NCBI GenBank assembly: GCA_014802335.1
Contig: JAAVCL010000015.1
Span: 1 to 34,786, forward strand
Direction of reading: 5' to 3'
Origin: Bacteroides sp.
GTDB lineage: Bacteria > Bacteroidota > Bacteroidia > Bacteroidales > Muribaculaceae
DNA length: 34,786 nt
Position 1 is the first letter of the stretch, and every line of letters starts with the position of its first letter. Position numbers and translations under genes: made by a program. Shown here piece after piece: positions 6,949 to 15,465 of this stretch. Below the pieces are notes generated by a model. The model was given only the letters and a program-made list of their open reading frames with translations. It ran no database searches and had not been told where the DNA came from.

Positions 6949-8585
6949 ATACGCCGATAAAGTTTTCAATAGTTATCCCAACTTATAACGGGGAAAAATA
7001 TGTGACTCGAGCCATTGAATCAGCCCTGAATCAAACTCGCCTCGCCGATGAAATCATCGTAGTTGACGACAACTCCGATGATTCAACTTTGGAGATATGT
7101 AAAAAATTTGGCAGTCGCATAAAAATCTACCATAATCCCGACGGTCCTTCCGGATTCGTAAACGGATGGAAAAACGCAATCGCACGAGCCTCCGGTGACT
7201 ATATATCCATACTTCATCAAGACGATTTGCTTTATCCGGAGTTTCTTGAAGAGGTTGAAAAAGCCATATCTTTGCATCCTGATGTCAAACATTTCTTTAC
7301 GCCCTGTGATAAAATAGACGCGGAGGGAAATATAACTTATCGGCCCGCAAATTATTGTTCAGGCAGAATCCACCGATTTTCCGGAAACGAATATGCCGAA
7401 GCCTACGAAAGAGTAAAAGGCCACATTCACCGATGCCCCGGAGTAGTGACCCGGCGAGACATTTTCGAAGTGTGCAATTATCGCCCCGAAGCCGGGCATA
7501 TTGCCGATGATGACTTTTTTTTACGTGTCGGACTTCACACTGATGTGATCGGCATCTTGAAACCCCTGGCAGCCTATCGCGAACATTCCAATTCCGAAAC
7601 CGGGCATCTATCTTTTTTCAAGCTGAACCGCCGACTCCTTGACGACTATCATTTCCAACTCGCTTCCACCTCCCGAAATCCTCAATTAAGCCCATTCATA
7701 ATCAGAACTTTCAAGAAATGGGAATCGGAATATATACACCGATTGATATGGTACGGATTGAAAAACCGCAAAATTAATCATGTTGCATACGGGTTGAGGA
7801 TGTGGCTGAACTTTGATAACCGTTTCGGCAACCTAAGATTTGATTTATCCACTCTTCCCGGAAGATTCAAGAACTTTATCCGAAACCGCCACATAAATTT
7901 TCTGAGGGCAAAATCAAAAAAATTACCTACGTTCCAACCCGAGGGCAACGTGGTTATTATTGCTCCGCACCCTGATGATGAAGTTATAGGTTGCGGTGCC
8001 CTTATCGCGGAGTTAACGGAAATCGGGAATCCGCCTCACGTCATAATCCTGAGCGGTGGCGAAGCATCTTTGCCACCCGACTCCCGACTTACCAAAGATG
8101 AAATAAAAGCGGAGAGACGGGCGCTCACAACAAAAGCATTGGGCCGATTAGGCCTTTCCTCGGAATATGTTCATCAACTTGATTTTATCGATGGCAAAAT
8201 ATCCCAACATTCAGAATCCCTGAAAGACTCTTTAAGAAAGCTTATTAATGAAATCGCCCCCAACGTCTTGCTCGTGCCTCATCAAGAAGAAGGTTGGACT
8301 GACCACACCTGTGTAAAGAATATGATAAAAGGGATGACTCCCGACTCATACAGTATTTGGGAATATTGCGTGTGGATGTGGTATTACAACGTGTGGCAAG
8401 GACTTGACTGGAAAAATGCAGCTTGCATCCGCATGACCCCCCGGCAATATCAGAAGAAGCAAACCGCATTGGATGATTATATCCTGCCCCTTGCTCCCAA
8501 CGGGATGCCTTGGAGCGGCCAGCTCCCCCCGTTGTTTGTTAAAGCTGCCCGACAGGATGTGGAACTTTACTTCAGAGTGCAATAA
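6945..8585 (+). CDS. GT2 glycosyltransferase fused to PIG-L (LmbE) deacetylase
   Basis: One uninterrupted 546-residue frame holds two enzymes. Residues 1 to about 300 are a GT-A fold family 2 glycosyltransferase with IPTYNG (11-16), DDNSDD (41-46) and QDD (92-94) as the metal/nucleotide site. Residues from about 335 to the end are a PIG-L/LmbE N-acetyl-sugar deacetylase with the zinc motif PHPDDE (341-346) and the second zinc/catalytic motif EEGWTDH (448-454). An Arg/Lys-rich linker joins them. Known PIG-L enzymes remove the acetyl group from GlcNAc-type residues. The fusion suggests transfer of an N-acetylated sugar followed by de-N-acetylation in the same complex. The gene overlaps its upstream neighbour by four bases (ATGA) and is followed directly by an ATP-grasp gene. 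Confidence 0.9.
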   Translation: MNTPIKFSIVIPTYNGEKYVTRAIESALNQTRLADEIIVVDDNSDDSTLEICKKFGSRIKIYHNPDGPSGFVNGWKNAIARASGDYISILHQDDLLYPEFLEEVEKAISLHPDVKHFFTPCDKIDAEGNITYRPANYCSGRIHRFSGNEYAEAYERVKGHIHRCPGVVTRRDIFEVCNYRPEAGHIADDDFFLRVGLHTDVIGILKPLAAYREHSNSETGHLSFFKLNRRLLDDYHFQLASTSRNPQLSPFIIRTFKKWESEYIHRLIWYGLKNRKINHVAYGLRMWLNFDNRFGNLRFDLSTLPGRFKNFIRNRHINFLRAKSKKLPTFQPEGNVVIIAPHPDDEVIGCGALIAELTEIGNPPHVIILSGGEASLPPDSRLTKDEIKAERRALTTKALGRLGLSSEYVHQLDFIDGKISQHSESLKDSLRKLINEIAPNVLLVPHQEEGWTDHTCVKNMIKGMTPDSYSIWEYCVWMWYYNVWQGLDWKNAACIRMTPRQYQKKQTALDDYILPLAPNGMPWSGQLPPLFVKAARQDVELYFRVQ

Positions 8586-8589
8586 AACA

Positions 8590-9753
8590 ATGACTTGCAA
8601 CACCAAGGATATCAAGGCAATTATTTTCGGCGAAGGGAACTATAATTCACTCGGAGTGCTTCATCAGCTTCATGCAGCCCAAATCCCATCGCTGGTTCTC
8701 AATATCGGAGACCCAAGATCGGTGTCAAAAGGCAACATTATCGGTTATAGCAAAAAATGCAGGAATATTGTTAAAGTCAATTCTGCCGAGGAGGGCGTAT
8801 CCTGGATTCTGGCTAATATTCAAGAATTTGAAAAGGGAACGGTAATATACCCCACTTCCGATGAAGTAATAAAAATACTTGATCAAAACTTTAAGGACCT
8901 TTACCCTCACTTCCTTTTTCCAAACGCAGGCCCGAACGGACACCTATCAAAATTACTGAATAAAAATTTCCAGACCGAACTTGCCACAACTCACGGACTG
9001 AGAACCATAAAGAGTATATATACAGATGTGGTCGGTTTTAATACGGCTTATGTTGAATACCCCTGTATGGTAAAGACACTTAACAGCACGGTGGGTAACA
9101 AGGGGGATATGGCCGTTTGCGAATCGCCCGAACAGCTCGCAAAGATTATCGCGGAGTCTCCACGGAAAGATAAACTGATTATCCAGAAATATATCCGTAA
9201 TGAAGCCGACATGCTATTTCTCGGCATCTCTTATCCTAACGGGGAAATCGAAATACCGGCAGTAGTGATTAAACCGGGAGTTTCACCCATCGGTGAATAT
9301 TCTCATGCCCTTATTTCTACTGATATAAACCGCCATCTTGAGGAAAAGAATCAGGTGATCGAATTCGTGAAGAGCACGCATTATACCGGACCGTTCAGCA
9401 TCGAGTTTGGCACTGAGAACGGTAAAAAATATTTCTTTGAAATCAATCTGCGTAACGACGGTACCTCCCACTATCCCCTGAAAGCGGGAGTAAATATTGC
9501 AGAAGCATATATATTGGATAAACGGATCGGGGCGAAGAAAAGCATCGAATATGAAATGATTGATGAAGTGGGCGATATCCGACGAGTCCTATATCATGAA
9601 CTCACCTTTTTCCAATGGCTGAAATCATTGATAAAGGCCGGAAGCTACAAATGGTATGTTCCGGGAGATTACACTTTGCTTTTCCCATTGACACGGATGT
9701 TATTAAAACGCATAGCCGCAAAACTTATAACTTCATCAATAATTGACGATTAA
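8590..9753 (+). CDS. ATP-grasp carboxylate-amine ligase-like protein
   Basis: I start at the ATG at 8590, four bases after the previous stop. The longer frame from 8473 would overlap the deacetylase domain and add 39 unrelated residues. The 387-residue product resembles stand-alone ATP-grasp ligases of surface-glycan loci. It has an N-terminal Rossmann-like domain (IFGEGNYNSLGVLHQL), a central ATP-lysine region (YPCMVKTLNSTVGNKGDM, LIIQKYIRNEADM) and the magnesium motif FEINLRNDGTSH near residue 290. Such enzymes form an amide or ester between a carboxylate, activated as acyl phosphate, and an amine. Its position after a de-N-acetylase makes a sugar-amine acylation role attractive, but that is inference. 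The substrate is unknown. Confidence 0.82.
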   Translation: MTCNTKDIKAIIFGEGNYNSLGVLHQLHAAQIPSLVLNIGDPRSVSKGNIIGYSKKCRNIVKVNSAEEGVSWILANIQEFEKGTVIYPTSDEVIKILDQNFKDLYPHFLFPNAGPNGHLSKLLNKNFQTELATTHGLRTIKSIYTDVVGFNTAYVEYPCMVKTLNSTVGNKGDMAVCESPEQLAKIIAESPRKDKLIIQKYIRNEADMLFLGISYPNGEIEIPAVVIKPGVSPIGEYSHALISTDINRHLEEKNQVIEFVKSTHYTGPFSIEFGTENGKKYFFEINLRNDGTSHYPLKAGVNIAEAYILDKRIGAKKSIEYEMIDEVGDIRRVLYHELTFFQWLKSLIKAGSYKWYVPGDYTLLFPLTRMLLKRIAAKLITSSIIDD

Positions 9754-9771
9754 TCCTTTAGCGTTTTTGTG

Positions 9772-10884
9772 ATGACAGTTCTTGTCTGCATACCCTGCCT
9801 GTTGACGGGAGGAACCGAAATCCAGACCCTGAGTCTGGTTAACGCCCTCGTCGCATCGGGCCACGAAGTGTCAGTGGCCTGCTATTTTGAATTTGATGAA
9901 AGTATGGTGCACAGATTCAAGGAAGCCGGTGCGCGGATTTTTCTTATGTCACCCGAGGGCAAGCGACCAATCGGACTTAGAAAAACAGCCTCTTTCCTTT
10001 TCCGGAAATTCCGGGAAATAATCAAGACCGTGAAGCCGGACGCGGCACACGTGCAATATATGGCTCCGGGCGCTCTCCCGGTGCTGATTCTAAAATTACA
10101 GGGGATAAAAAAAATTATTGCCACTTCTCACACTAATGCCGATATTTACTCAGCCACCGGCTTGAGAATGATAAGGTTGCTTACGCGCACGTGCCTCTCG
10201 GCTTTTCAGTGCATCACTCTTAACGCTGAGAAAAGCTATTTCGGGAAGTCGGGATTGTTTGACAATAAGCTGACCCGGCACTTCACAATTTATAACTCCC
10301 TCCCCTCTCATATCCGGATAAGGCCGAGACCACGCCCATGTTTATCGGCAGGGCAGCCCTGCACGATCGGAGTTGTGAGCCGACTCGAAAAAATAAAGGG
10401 TATGGACCTGGTGATTCCTGCCATCTGCCGGATTGCAGCTGCTTTTCCGGCTACAAGGCTGCTGGTGGTGGGCGACGGTTCGCTGAGAAAAGAAATGGAG
10501 TTTCAGGCTCAACAGTCAGGACTCGGTGACAGCATTAATTTCGCAGGGCGCGCCCCCCAATCGGAATTAAGCGATTGGTATGACAAGATTGATATCCTGC
10601 TGATGCCGTCGCGCTCGGAAGGATTCGGACTCACTGCTCTTGAAGGAATGGCTCGCGGCTGCGTTCCGGTAGTGGCGGATACAGGTGGACTTCCCGAAGT
10701 GGTGAGGGATGGGATTGATGGCCTTGTCCATAAACCGGAATCGGCCGACGACCTGGCGGCAAAAGTAATTTATCTCCTCGAGAACATCGGGCTGCTCAAT
10801 ACGCTGGGATATGCCGCTCAGACACGCGCCCGCTCATTCTCCGAAAATGAATACCGAAATAAAATAGCAACTCTCTACTCTTAG
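9772..10884 (+). CDS. GT4 (GT-B fold) glycosyltransferase
   Basis: The 370-residue protein has the two Rossmann domains of retaining GT4 enzymes: an N-terminal acceptor half starting VLVCIPCLLTGGTEIQTLSLVNAL and a C-terminal donor half with VVSRLEKIKGMDLV, LVVGDGSLR and the EX7E-type stretch SRSEGFGLTALEGMARGCVPVV. It would add one sugar to the growing lipid-linked unit at the cytoplasmic membrane face. I prefer the ATG at 9772 to the GTG at 9769 directly before it. The stop lies within the left end of a copy of the dispersed repeat (10881-10911). The sugar donor is not predictable. Confidence 0.9.
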   Translation: MTVLVCIPCLLTGGTEIQTLSLVNALVASGHEVSVACYFEFDESMVHRFKEAGARIFLMSPEGKRPIGLRKTASFLFRKFREIIKTVKPDAAHVQYMAPGALPVLILKLQGIKKIIATSHTNADIYSATGLRMIRLLTRTCLSAFQCITLNAEKSYFGKSGLFDNKLTRHFTIYNSLPSHIRIRPRPRPCLSAGQPCTIGVVSRLEKIKGMDLVIPAICRIAAAFPATRLLVVGDGSLRKEMEFQAQQSGLGDSINFAGRAPQSELSDWYDKIDILLMPSRSEGFGLTALEGMARGCVPVVADTGGLPEVVRDGIDGLVHKPESADDLAAKVIYLLENIGLLNTLGYAAQTRARSFSENEYRNKIATLYS

Positions 10885-10911
10885 GTTTTCGTAAAAAGTT
10901 TAAACGACTTC
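10881..10911 (+). repeat. Dispersed repeat copy between GT4 and wzy
   Basis: This stretch ends with AGTTTAAACGACTTC. It is identical over 33 bases (10879-10911) to the right arm of the inverted pair upstream of manC (15292-15324). It begins at the stop codon of the GT4 gene and ends 17 bases before the next start codon. It is a single-orientation copy that forms no long hairpin on its own apart from the palindromic GTTTAAAC core. Confidence 0.9.
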
Positions 10912-10928
10912 AATAATATCTATCTGAA

Positions 10929-12215
10929 ATGCAATTCCTTAACATAGTCTTTTTCATAATCCTCGTCTTTTTCATGGGCCTGTTTCTTTTAACAGACGGC
11001 AGGATTGTCAAGAACCCGTTAGACAGGTCTCAGAAAGTGTTGCTCACAGGCCCGGAAATGTATTGGGTGGTGGTTTTCTCAACAGGTCTCCTCGCATTTT
11101 CCTACGACCTTGGAATAGACTTGATGGCTATCCGGTTGTTTATTATAATGGTTCTATGTTGCATAGGCTTCGGAATTGTTAAAGACACTCCGATCCTTTC
11201 AAAACCATTAATTATATATCTGGTTTACCTTGCATGGCTCTTCGTCGGGTGCTTCTACACATTGTCAGTACCATTCGGAATACGCACCATGCTGAAATAT
11301 GTTTTTCCTCTGATATTCTGCCTGTTTGCCTCGGCCGCTATTGATAATTTTATAACAGCGATAAAATCTGCCATTGCCGCAAGATGGGTGGCTGTAGCTT
11401 GCGTCATCATCACCTTCATCCCATTTCTATATACCCTTTTCGACAACGTAATCTGGTATATAACCGCACGTGTCATTCATTTCATTTCAATGATGGTTTT
11501 TTCTCTTGCAATGTTTTTCTTCACTAAAGAGAAAAAACTTAACTTATTTCTGTTTATCCTTTTCCTTCTCCCCTGCTTCGTCCTCCTGTTGCGCACTTCT
11601 ATCCTCGGTTCTGTTGCCGCCATTGTCGCATTTTCGTTTATCCGTTGGAAACTAAAATCACTTCCGGTAATTTTAGGTGTCGTTATTCTTGGCGTAATCT
11701 CTGTTTTTGCAATCCCGAGTTTAAGAAACAAAATGTTCTTCGACAACAAAACTTCAATTGAAGAATTTCGTGCCGGAAAAATCGATATGTCGGATGTCAA
11801 CACCAACTACCGGGCCTACATGTGGGAACGTCTTGAAAACAATCTATACCGGGATCATGAATTGCTCGGTTCAGGCACGGGCTCCACACAATATTTCATG
11901 CAGGCAAACCCCCGTATGTTCGCAAATCTTGCAGCCTCACACAGCGACTTCGTGCAGATGCGCTGCGACAACGGGATCATAGGACTGGTGATCTACTCTG
12001 CAATGATTGCCGCAATATACATTCATTGTTTTCTTATTTACTGGCGAACAGGCGATAACCGCATAAAACTATTCGCACTGACAGCGGGCGCCTCGCTGAT
12101 AGGGGTCTTCGCTACGTTCTATTCCGACAATACGGTAAACTATTCGCTCGCCACACTTTCCATTCCATTCGGATTCTACGGCATGACTTTAGCCCTCAAC
12201 AAAAGGCTGAGATGA
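10929..12215 (+). CDS. O-antigen polymerase/ligase-like membrane protein (Wzy candidate)
   Basis: The 428-residue protein has about 10-12 hydrophobic segments and a large periplasmic loop in the second half (TSIEEFRAGKIDMSDVNTNY to NLAASH). After this loop comes the motif HSDFVQMRCDNGIIGLVIY, which matches the H-x-D-x-L/V-x6-G-x-x-G-L signature of the Wzy_C/O-antigen ligase superfamily. In this locus it is the only candidate for the periplasmic polymerase that joins repeat units flipped by the Wzx protein; a ligase role is the alternative. Its last codon overlaps the next start by four bases (ATGA). Confidence 0.85.
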   Translation: MQFLNIVFFIILVFFMGLFLLTDGRIVKNPLDRSQKVLLTGPEMYWVVVFSTGLLAFSYDLGIDLMAIRLFIIMVLCCIGFGIVKDTPILSKPLIIYLVYLAWLFVGCFYTLSVPFGIRTMLKYVFPLIFCLFASAAIDNFITAIKSAIAARWVAVACVIITFIPFLYTLFDNVIWYITARVIHFISMMVFSLAMFFFTKEKKLNLFLFILFLLPCFVLLLRTSILGSVAAIVAFSFIRWKLKSLPVILGVVILGVISVFAIPSLRNKMFFDNKTSIEEFRAGKIDMSDVNTNYRAYMWERLENNLYRDHELLGSGTGSTQYFMQANPRMFANLAASHSDFVQMRCDNGIIGLVIYSAMIAAIYIHCFLIYWRTGDNRIKLFALTAGASLIGVFATFYSDNTVNYSLATLSIPFGFYGMTLALNKRLR

Positions 12216-13111
12216 TTTCGATAGTTATCCCTTTATACAACAAAGAGCATTTTATCGCCTCTACCCTTCGCTCCGTGTTGGCACAGTCTTACGGAGACTT
12301 TGAAGTTGTCATAGTCGATGACGGTTCGACAGATAACAGTCTTGCCATAATCAACAATTTCAACGACAGCCGTATAAGAATAATTTCGCAAGCAAACAAG
12401 GGTGTTTCGGCTGCAAGAAACCGAGGCATCGCCGAGGCCAAAGGGGAATATATAGCTCTGCTGGATGCCGATGATGAGTGGAAACCCGATTTTCTTCAGA
12501 CTCTGATTTATCTCACCGAAAAGTATCCGGAATGTGATGTCTTCACCACTGATTATGAATTTCGCGACACTTCGGGGCACGTCTCCCATACCATTATCCG
12601 CAACATTGAGTTCGAGGGCGAGGATGGCAGATTGGACAATTACTTTGAGGTAGCGGCCTCATCGCACCCCCCAATCTGCTCAATCTCTATTATGGCCCGC
12701 AAATCAGCATTTACCGCAATCGGAGGATTCCCGACCGGTGTGAAATCGGGCGAAGACCTGCTGACTTGGGCACGATTGGCTGCCAAATACAAAATTGCAT
12801 ATTCCCGAAAAGCTCTTGCTGTGTTCAACATCGAGGGTTACAATTTCAAGGAAAAACCCAAAAGACTCCCGGCCGAAATTGACATTGTGGGTCAACAACT
12901 CCTGAAAATAAAAAAGGAAGTCAACCCCCGCGGAATTAATGCCTACATATCTCATTGGCATAAGATGAGAAGTTCCGTCTATATGAGACTCGGAATGAGA
13001 AAAAGAAGCATCGATGAAGCTATGACAGGATTAAAATACAATCCCTTGAATTACAAGTTATTAGTATTCATTGCATTAAATTTACTTCCTAAAAAATTTC
13101 AACCCTTCTGA
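12212..13111 (+). CDS. GT2 glycosyltransferase
   Basis: The 299-residue protein is a GT-A fold family 2 glycosyltransferase with ISIVIPLYNKEHFIASTLRSVLAQ at the N terminus, VDDGSTDNS, GVSAARNRGIAEAKGEYIALLDADDEW (the DxD metal site) and a C-terminal helical region. It is cytoplasmic, probably peripheral to the membrane. It overlaps both neighbours (ATGA with wzy, TGATG with the next gene), which points to tight translational coupling in the locus. The donor sugar cannot be told from sequence. Confidence 0.92.
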   Translation: MISIVIPLYNKEHFIASTLRSVLAQSYGDFEVVIVDDGSTDNSLAIINNFNDSRIRIISQANKGVSAARNRGIAEAKGEYIALLDADDEWKPDFLQTLIYLTEKYPECDVFTTDYEFRDTSGHVSHTIIRNIEFEGEDGRLDNYFEVAASSHPPICSISIMARKSAFTAIGGFPTGVKSGEDLLTWARLAAKYKIAYSRKALAVFNIEGYNFKEKPKRLPAEIDIVGQQLLKIKKEVNPRGINAYISHWHKMRSSVYMRLGMRKRSIDEAMTGLKYNPLNYKLLVFIALNLLPKKFQPF

Positions 13112-13998
13112 TGCTTGCACCCGTCTTAATATTCGGATATAATCGTCCGCAATTGTTTGCCCGGATGGCTGCATCTCTCAAAGCCAACGTAAATTTTGAG
13201 AATCACAAGGTTTTTGCTTTTATTGACGGTCCTAAAACTGCAGCTGACAGTAATCTTGTATCCGAAACTATTCTTGAGGCGCGGAAACTGACCGATAATG
13301 TGACGGTTGCCGATAAAAATCAAGGATTGGCAGCATCTATAATAAATGGGGTGACCGAAATAATAAACACTTTCGGCCGCGCCATTGTGATTGAAGATGA
13401 CCTGATTCTTCATCCTCTATTTCTTAATTTCATGGATTTCTATCTGGATAACTTTGAAAAAGATTCCAATATTCTATCCATCTGCGGATTCGGACTTAAG
13501 ATAAAACGCCCCTCTGACTATAAATCCGATATTTACCTTGCACGCCGGGCTTCATCCTGGGGCTGGGGCACCTGGGCTGACAGGTGGAATAAAATAGACT
13601 GGAATGTGACTCGGTTTGCAGAAATAAAAGATTCAAGAAAGCTTCAGAAGGAATTTAACAGAGGGGGAAGCGACATGTTCTCGATGTTAAACGATTACAT
13701 GACCGGGCGCAATAATTCATGGGCAATCCGATTCTGCTTTCATCAATTTTTAAATGGTTATTATTCCGTGCATCCTTTCAAATCCTTGGTTATTAATGAC
13801 GGTTACAATCAATACGCCACTAACTGCCGCCAGAAGTATAACCGCTTCAAGACCGACTTTCTTAATGAAAAGGAAACACCGGCTTTATGTACCCTTCCCG
13901 AATTACAACCGGAACCACTTATCGACAGTCAACTGCGCAAATACCATTCAGTCTCAAGACGTATATATAGTAAAATCAGGCGCATTTTGAATATATAA
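13111..13998 (+). CDS. GNT-I/HlpA-like glycosyltransferase
   Basis: The 295-residue protein starts MLAPVLIFGYNRPQLFARMAASLKAN and has KVFAFIDGPK, then NQGLAASIINGVTEI, and the acidic metal motif VIEDDLILHPLFLNFMD. The stretch ASSWGWGTWADRWNKIDW is characteristic of bacterial proteins often labelled hemolytic protein HlpA-like or sugar transferase, related to the GT13/GT2 GT-A fold. It probably adds a sugar to the repeat unit. The label hemolytic is historical and I would not rely on it. It overlaps the preceding stop codon by one base. Confidence 0.82.
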   Translation: MLAPVLIFGYNRPQLFARMAASLKANVNFENHKVFAFIDGPKTAADSNLVSETILEARKLTDNVTVADKNQGLAASIINGVTEIINTFGRAIVIEDDLILHPLFLNFMDFYLDNFEKDSNILSICGFGLKIKRPSDYKSDIYLARRASSWGWGTWADRWNKIDWNVTRFAEIKDSRKLQKEFNRGGSDMFSMLNDYMTGRNNSWAIRFCFHQFLNGYYSVHPFKSLVINDGYNQYATNCRQKYNRFKTDFLNEKETPALCTLPELQPEPLIDSQLRKYHSVSRRIYSKIRRILNI

Positions 13999-14056
13999 AA
14001 CTGCGGAAACAAATATGTTTACAGTATGCCAAGCAGCCGATTTTATATCTTAATCC

Positions 14057-14077
14057 ATATCGTTTCGTAAACGATAT
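14057..14077 (+). promoter_or_regulatory. Hairpin immediately before a GT4 start codon
   Basis: ATATCGTTT (14057-14065) and AAACGATAT (14069-14077) form a perfect nine-base-pair stem with a three-base loop, ending five bases before the ATG at 14083. In the RNA it would occupy the ribosome-binding region. There is no T tract, so it is not a terminator. The arms resemble part of the GTCGTTTAAACGAC repeat core, but the match is short. Confidence 0.5.
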
Positions 14078-14082
14078 TCTCA

Positions 14083-15246
14083 ATGAAAATACTATTAGTA
14101 CATAATGATTACGGGAAATACTCGGGCGAGGAAGCTGTAGTTGACCGCATGGATACAATGTTTCAAGCATTGGGCCACAAAGTGGTGAAATTGCGCCGCT
14201 CCACAGCCTATATCCGCGAATCGGCAACGGGCAAAATCCGCACTTTCTCTAACGGCATATATTCTCCTGCAGGCGTGCGGGCCATGCGCGATATTATCAA
14301 TGCCGAGAAGCCCGATCTGGTCAACATCCACAATCTTTTTCCCTTCATCGGCCCGGCTGCCTTGCGCGAATGTAAAAAAGCCGGTGTGCCGATAGTTATG
14401 ACTGTTCACAATTATCGGCTTGTATGCCCCACCGGTCTGTTCTTTAACAACGGCATGCCCTGCGAACTCTGCCTTGATAATGGGAATGAATGGAATTGCA
14501 TAAAGCGTAATTGCGAAAACTCTATACCAAAATCGGTGGCTTACGCCCTGCGCAACTTTATTGCCCGGAAAAAGCGTCATTACCTCGAGTGTGTGGATAT
14601 ATTTGCCTGTCTCACTGAGTTTCAGAAGAATAAACTTATTCAGGCCGGTTATCCGGAAAACAAGATATATGTCATTCCCAATTCATTTGACTCAGACATA
14701 AGGCCAACTTTTGAAACAGGACAATATGTGGCCTTCAGCGGGCGCATCAGCCACGAAAAGGGGATAGACCTCATAATCGAAACCGCGCGCCGCAACCCGT
14801 CGATTCCTTTTCGGCTCGCCGGGGCGTTACGCGACTCCGGACTGACCGGAGAGATTCCCGAAAATGTGGTGTTTGAAGGGCATCTGAGTGGTAACGATTA
14901 CCTAAATTTCCTTTCAAACGCACGGTTTATAGTGATGGCCTCCCGATGCTATGAAGGCTTCCCGATGGCTATCCTCGAAGGTGCCGCCCACGGCAAACCG
15001 GTTGTGGCCCCCGACCATGGAGGTTTCACCGAAATTATCGGAAAGGACAATTCAACCGGACGACTCTTCATGCCAGGCAATGTTGAAGACTTAGAAAAAC
15101 AAGTGCGTATGCTATGGAACGATACGGAACTTTGCCTGCGGCTCGGAATGAACGCTCACAAAAAACTTATTGAATGTTATTCGACTCAAGCAGTAAGCAA
15201 AAAATGGGCCGAAATCATAGCTAAATTTGATAAAATGCCTTTATAG
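14083..15246 (+). CDS. GT4 (GT-B fold) glycosyltransferase
   Basis: The 387-residue protein begins MKILLVHNDYGKYSGEEAVVDRM, a start typical of capsule GT4 enzymes, with a Cys-rich insert (PTGLFFNNGMPCELCLDNGNEWNCIKRNC) around residues 112-145 that is common in this subgroup. The donor domain shows VAFSGRISHEKGIDLIIE and the EX7E-type segment SRCYEGFPMAILEGAAHGKPVVAP. It transfers a sugar in the cytoplasm onto the lipid-linked unit. It is separated from the previous gene by 84 bases that contain a hairpin, and is followed by the inverted repeat pair at 15252-15324, so it may close the first transcriptional segment of the locus. Confidence 0.9.
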   Translation: MKILLVHNDYGKYSGEEAVVDRMDTMFQALGHKVVKLRRSTAYIRESATGKIRTFSNGIYSPAGVRAMRDIINAEKPDLVNIHNLFPFIGPAALRECKKAGVPIVMTVHNYRLVCPTGLFFNNGMPCELCLDNGNEWNCIKRNCENSIPKSVAYALRNFIARKKRHYLECVDIFACLTEFQKNKLIQAGYPENKIYVIPNSFDSDIRPTFETGQYVAFSGRISHEKGIDLIIETARRNPSIPFRLAGALRDSGLTGEIPENVVFEGHLSGNDYLNFLSNARFIVMASRCYEGFPMAILEGAAHGKPVVAPDHGGFTEIIGKDNSTGRLFMPGNVEDLEKQVRMLWNDTELCLRLGMNAHKKLIECYSTQAVSKKWAEIIAKFDKMPL

Positions 15247-15251
15247 CCGTA

Positions 15252-15324
15252 GAAGTCGTTTAAACTTTTTACGAAAACAATTTTAAAAACTTCTTAGGTT
15301 TTCGTAAAAAGTTTAAACGACTTC
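15252..15324. repeat. 27-bp perfect inverted repeat (paired dispersed repeats)
   Basis: The left arm, 15252-15278, begins GAAGTCGTTTAAACTT. The right arm, 15298-15324, ends AGTTTAAACGACTTC and is the exact reverse complement of the left over 27 bases, with a 19-base spacer. The right arm plus six preceding bases equals the copy at 10879-10911. The RNA would form a very long A/U-rich hairpin between the last upstream glycosyltransferase gene and manC. Confidence 0.9.
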
Positions 15325-15345
15325 CGTAGAGAATTAACAGTCAAT

Positions 15346-15379
15346 ATTGCGGAAATATAAGAAAAAAAATGTAAATTTG
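15346..15379 (+). promoter_or_regulatory. Candidate internal promoter for manC
   Basis: TAAATTTG at 15372-15379 matches the TAnnTTTG -7 consensus, and ATTG at 15346-15349 is a weaker -33 element with a 22-base spacer, slightly long. Together with the preceding inverted repeat it suggests that manC and the two genes after it can be transcribed separately from the upstream locus. Confidence 0.5.
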
Positions 15380-15465
15380 CATGATAATGAGGACTGTGAA
15401 CAATAATATTTGTCTGTTGCATGGTTCACATTATGTAATCTCTCCAATTTGAAAAGGATAAGTAA

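Noticed and set aside
8473..8589. Longer N terminus for the ATP-grasp protein
   Set aside because: It would overlap the end of the PIG-L domain in another frame and adds 39 residues without family resemblance; the ATG at 8590 directly precedes the Rossmann-like start.
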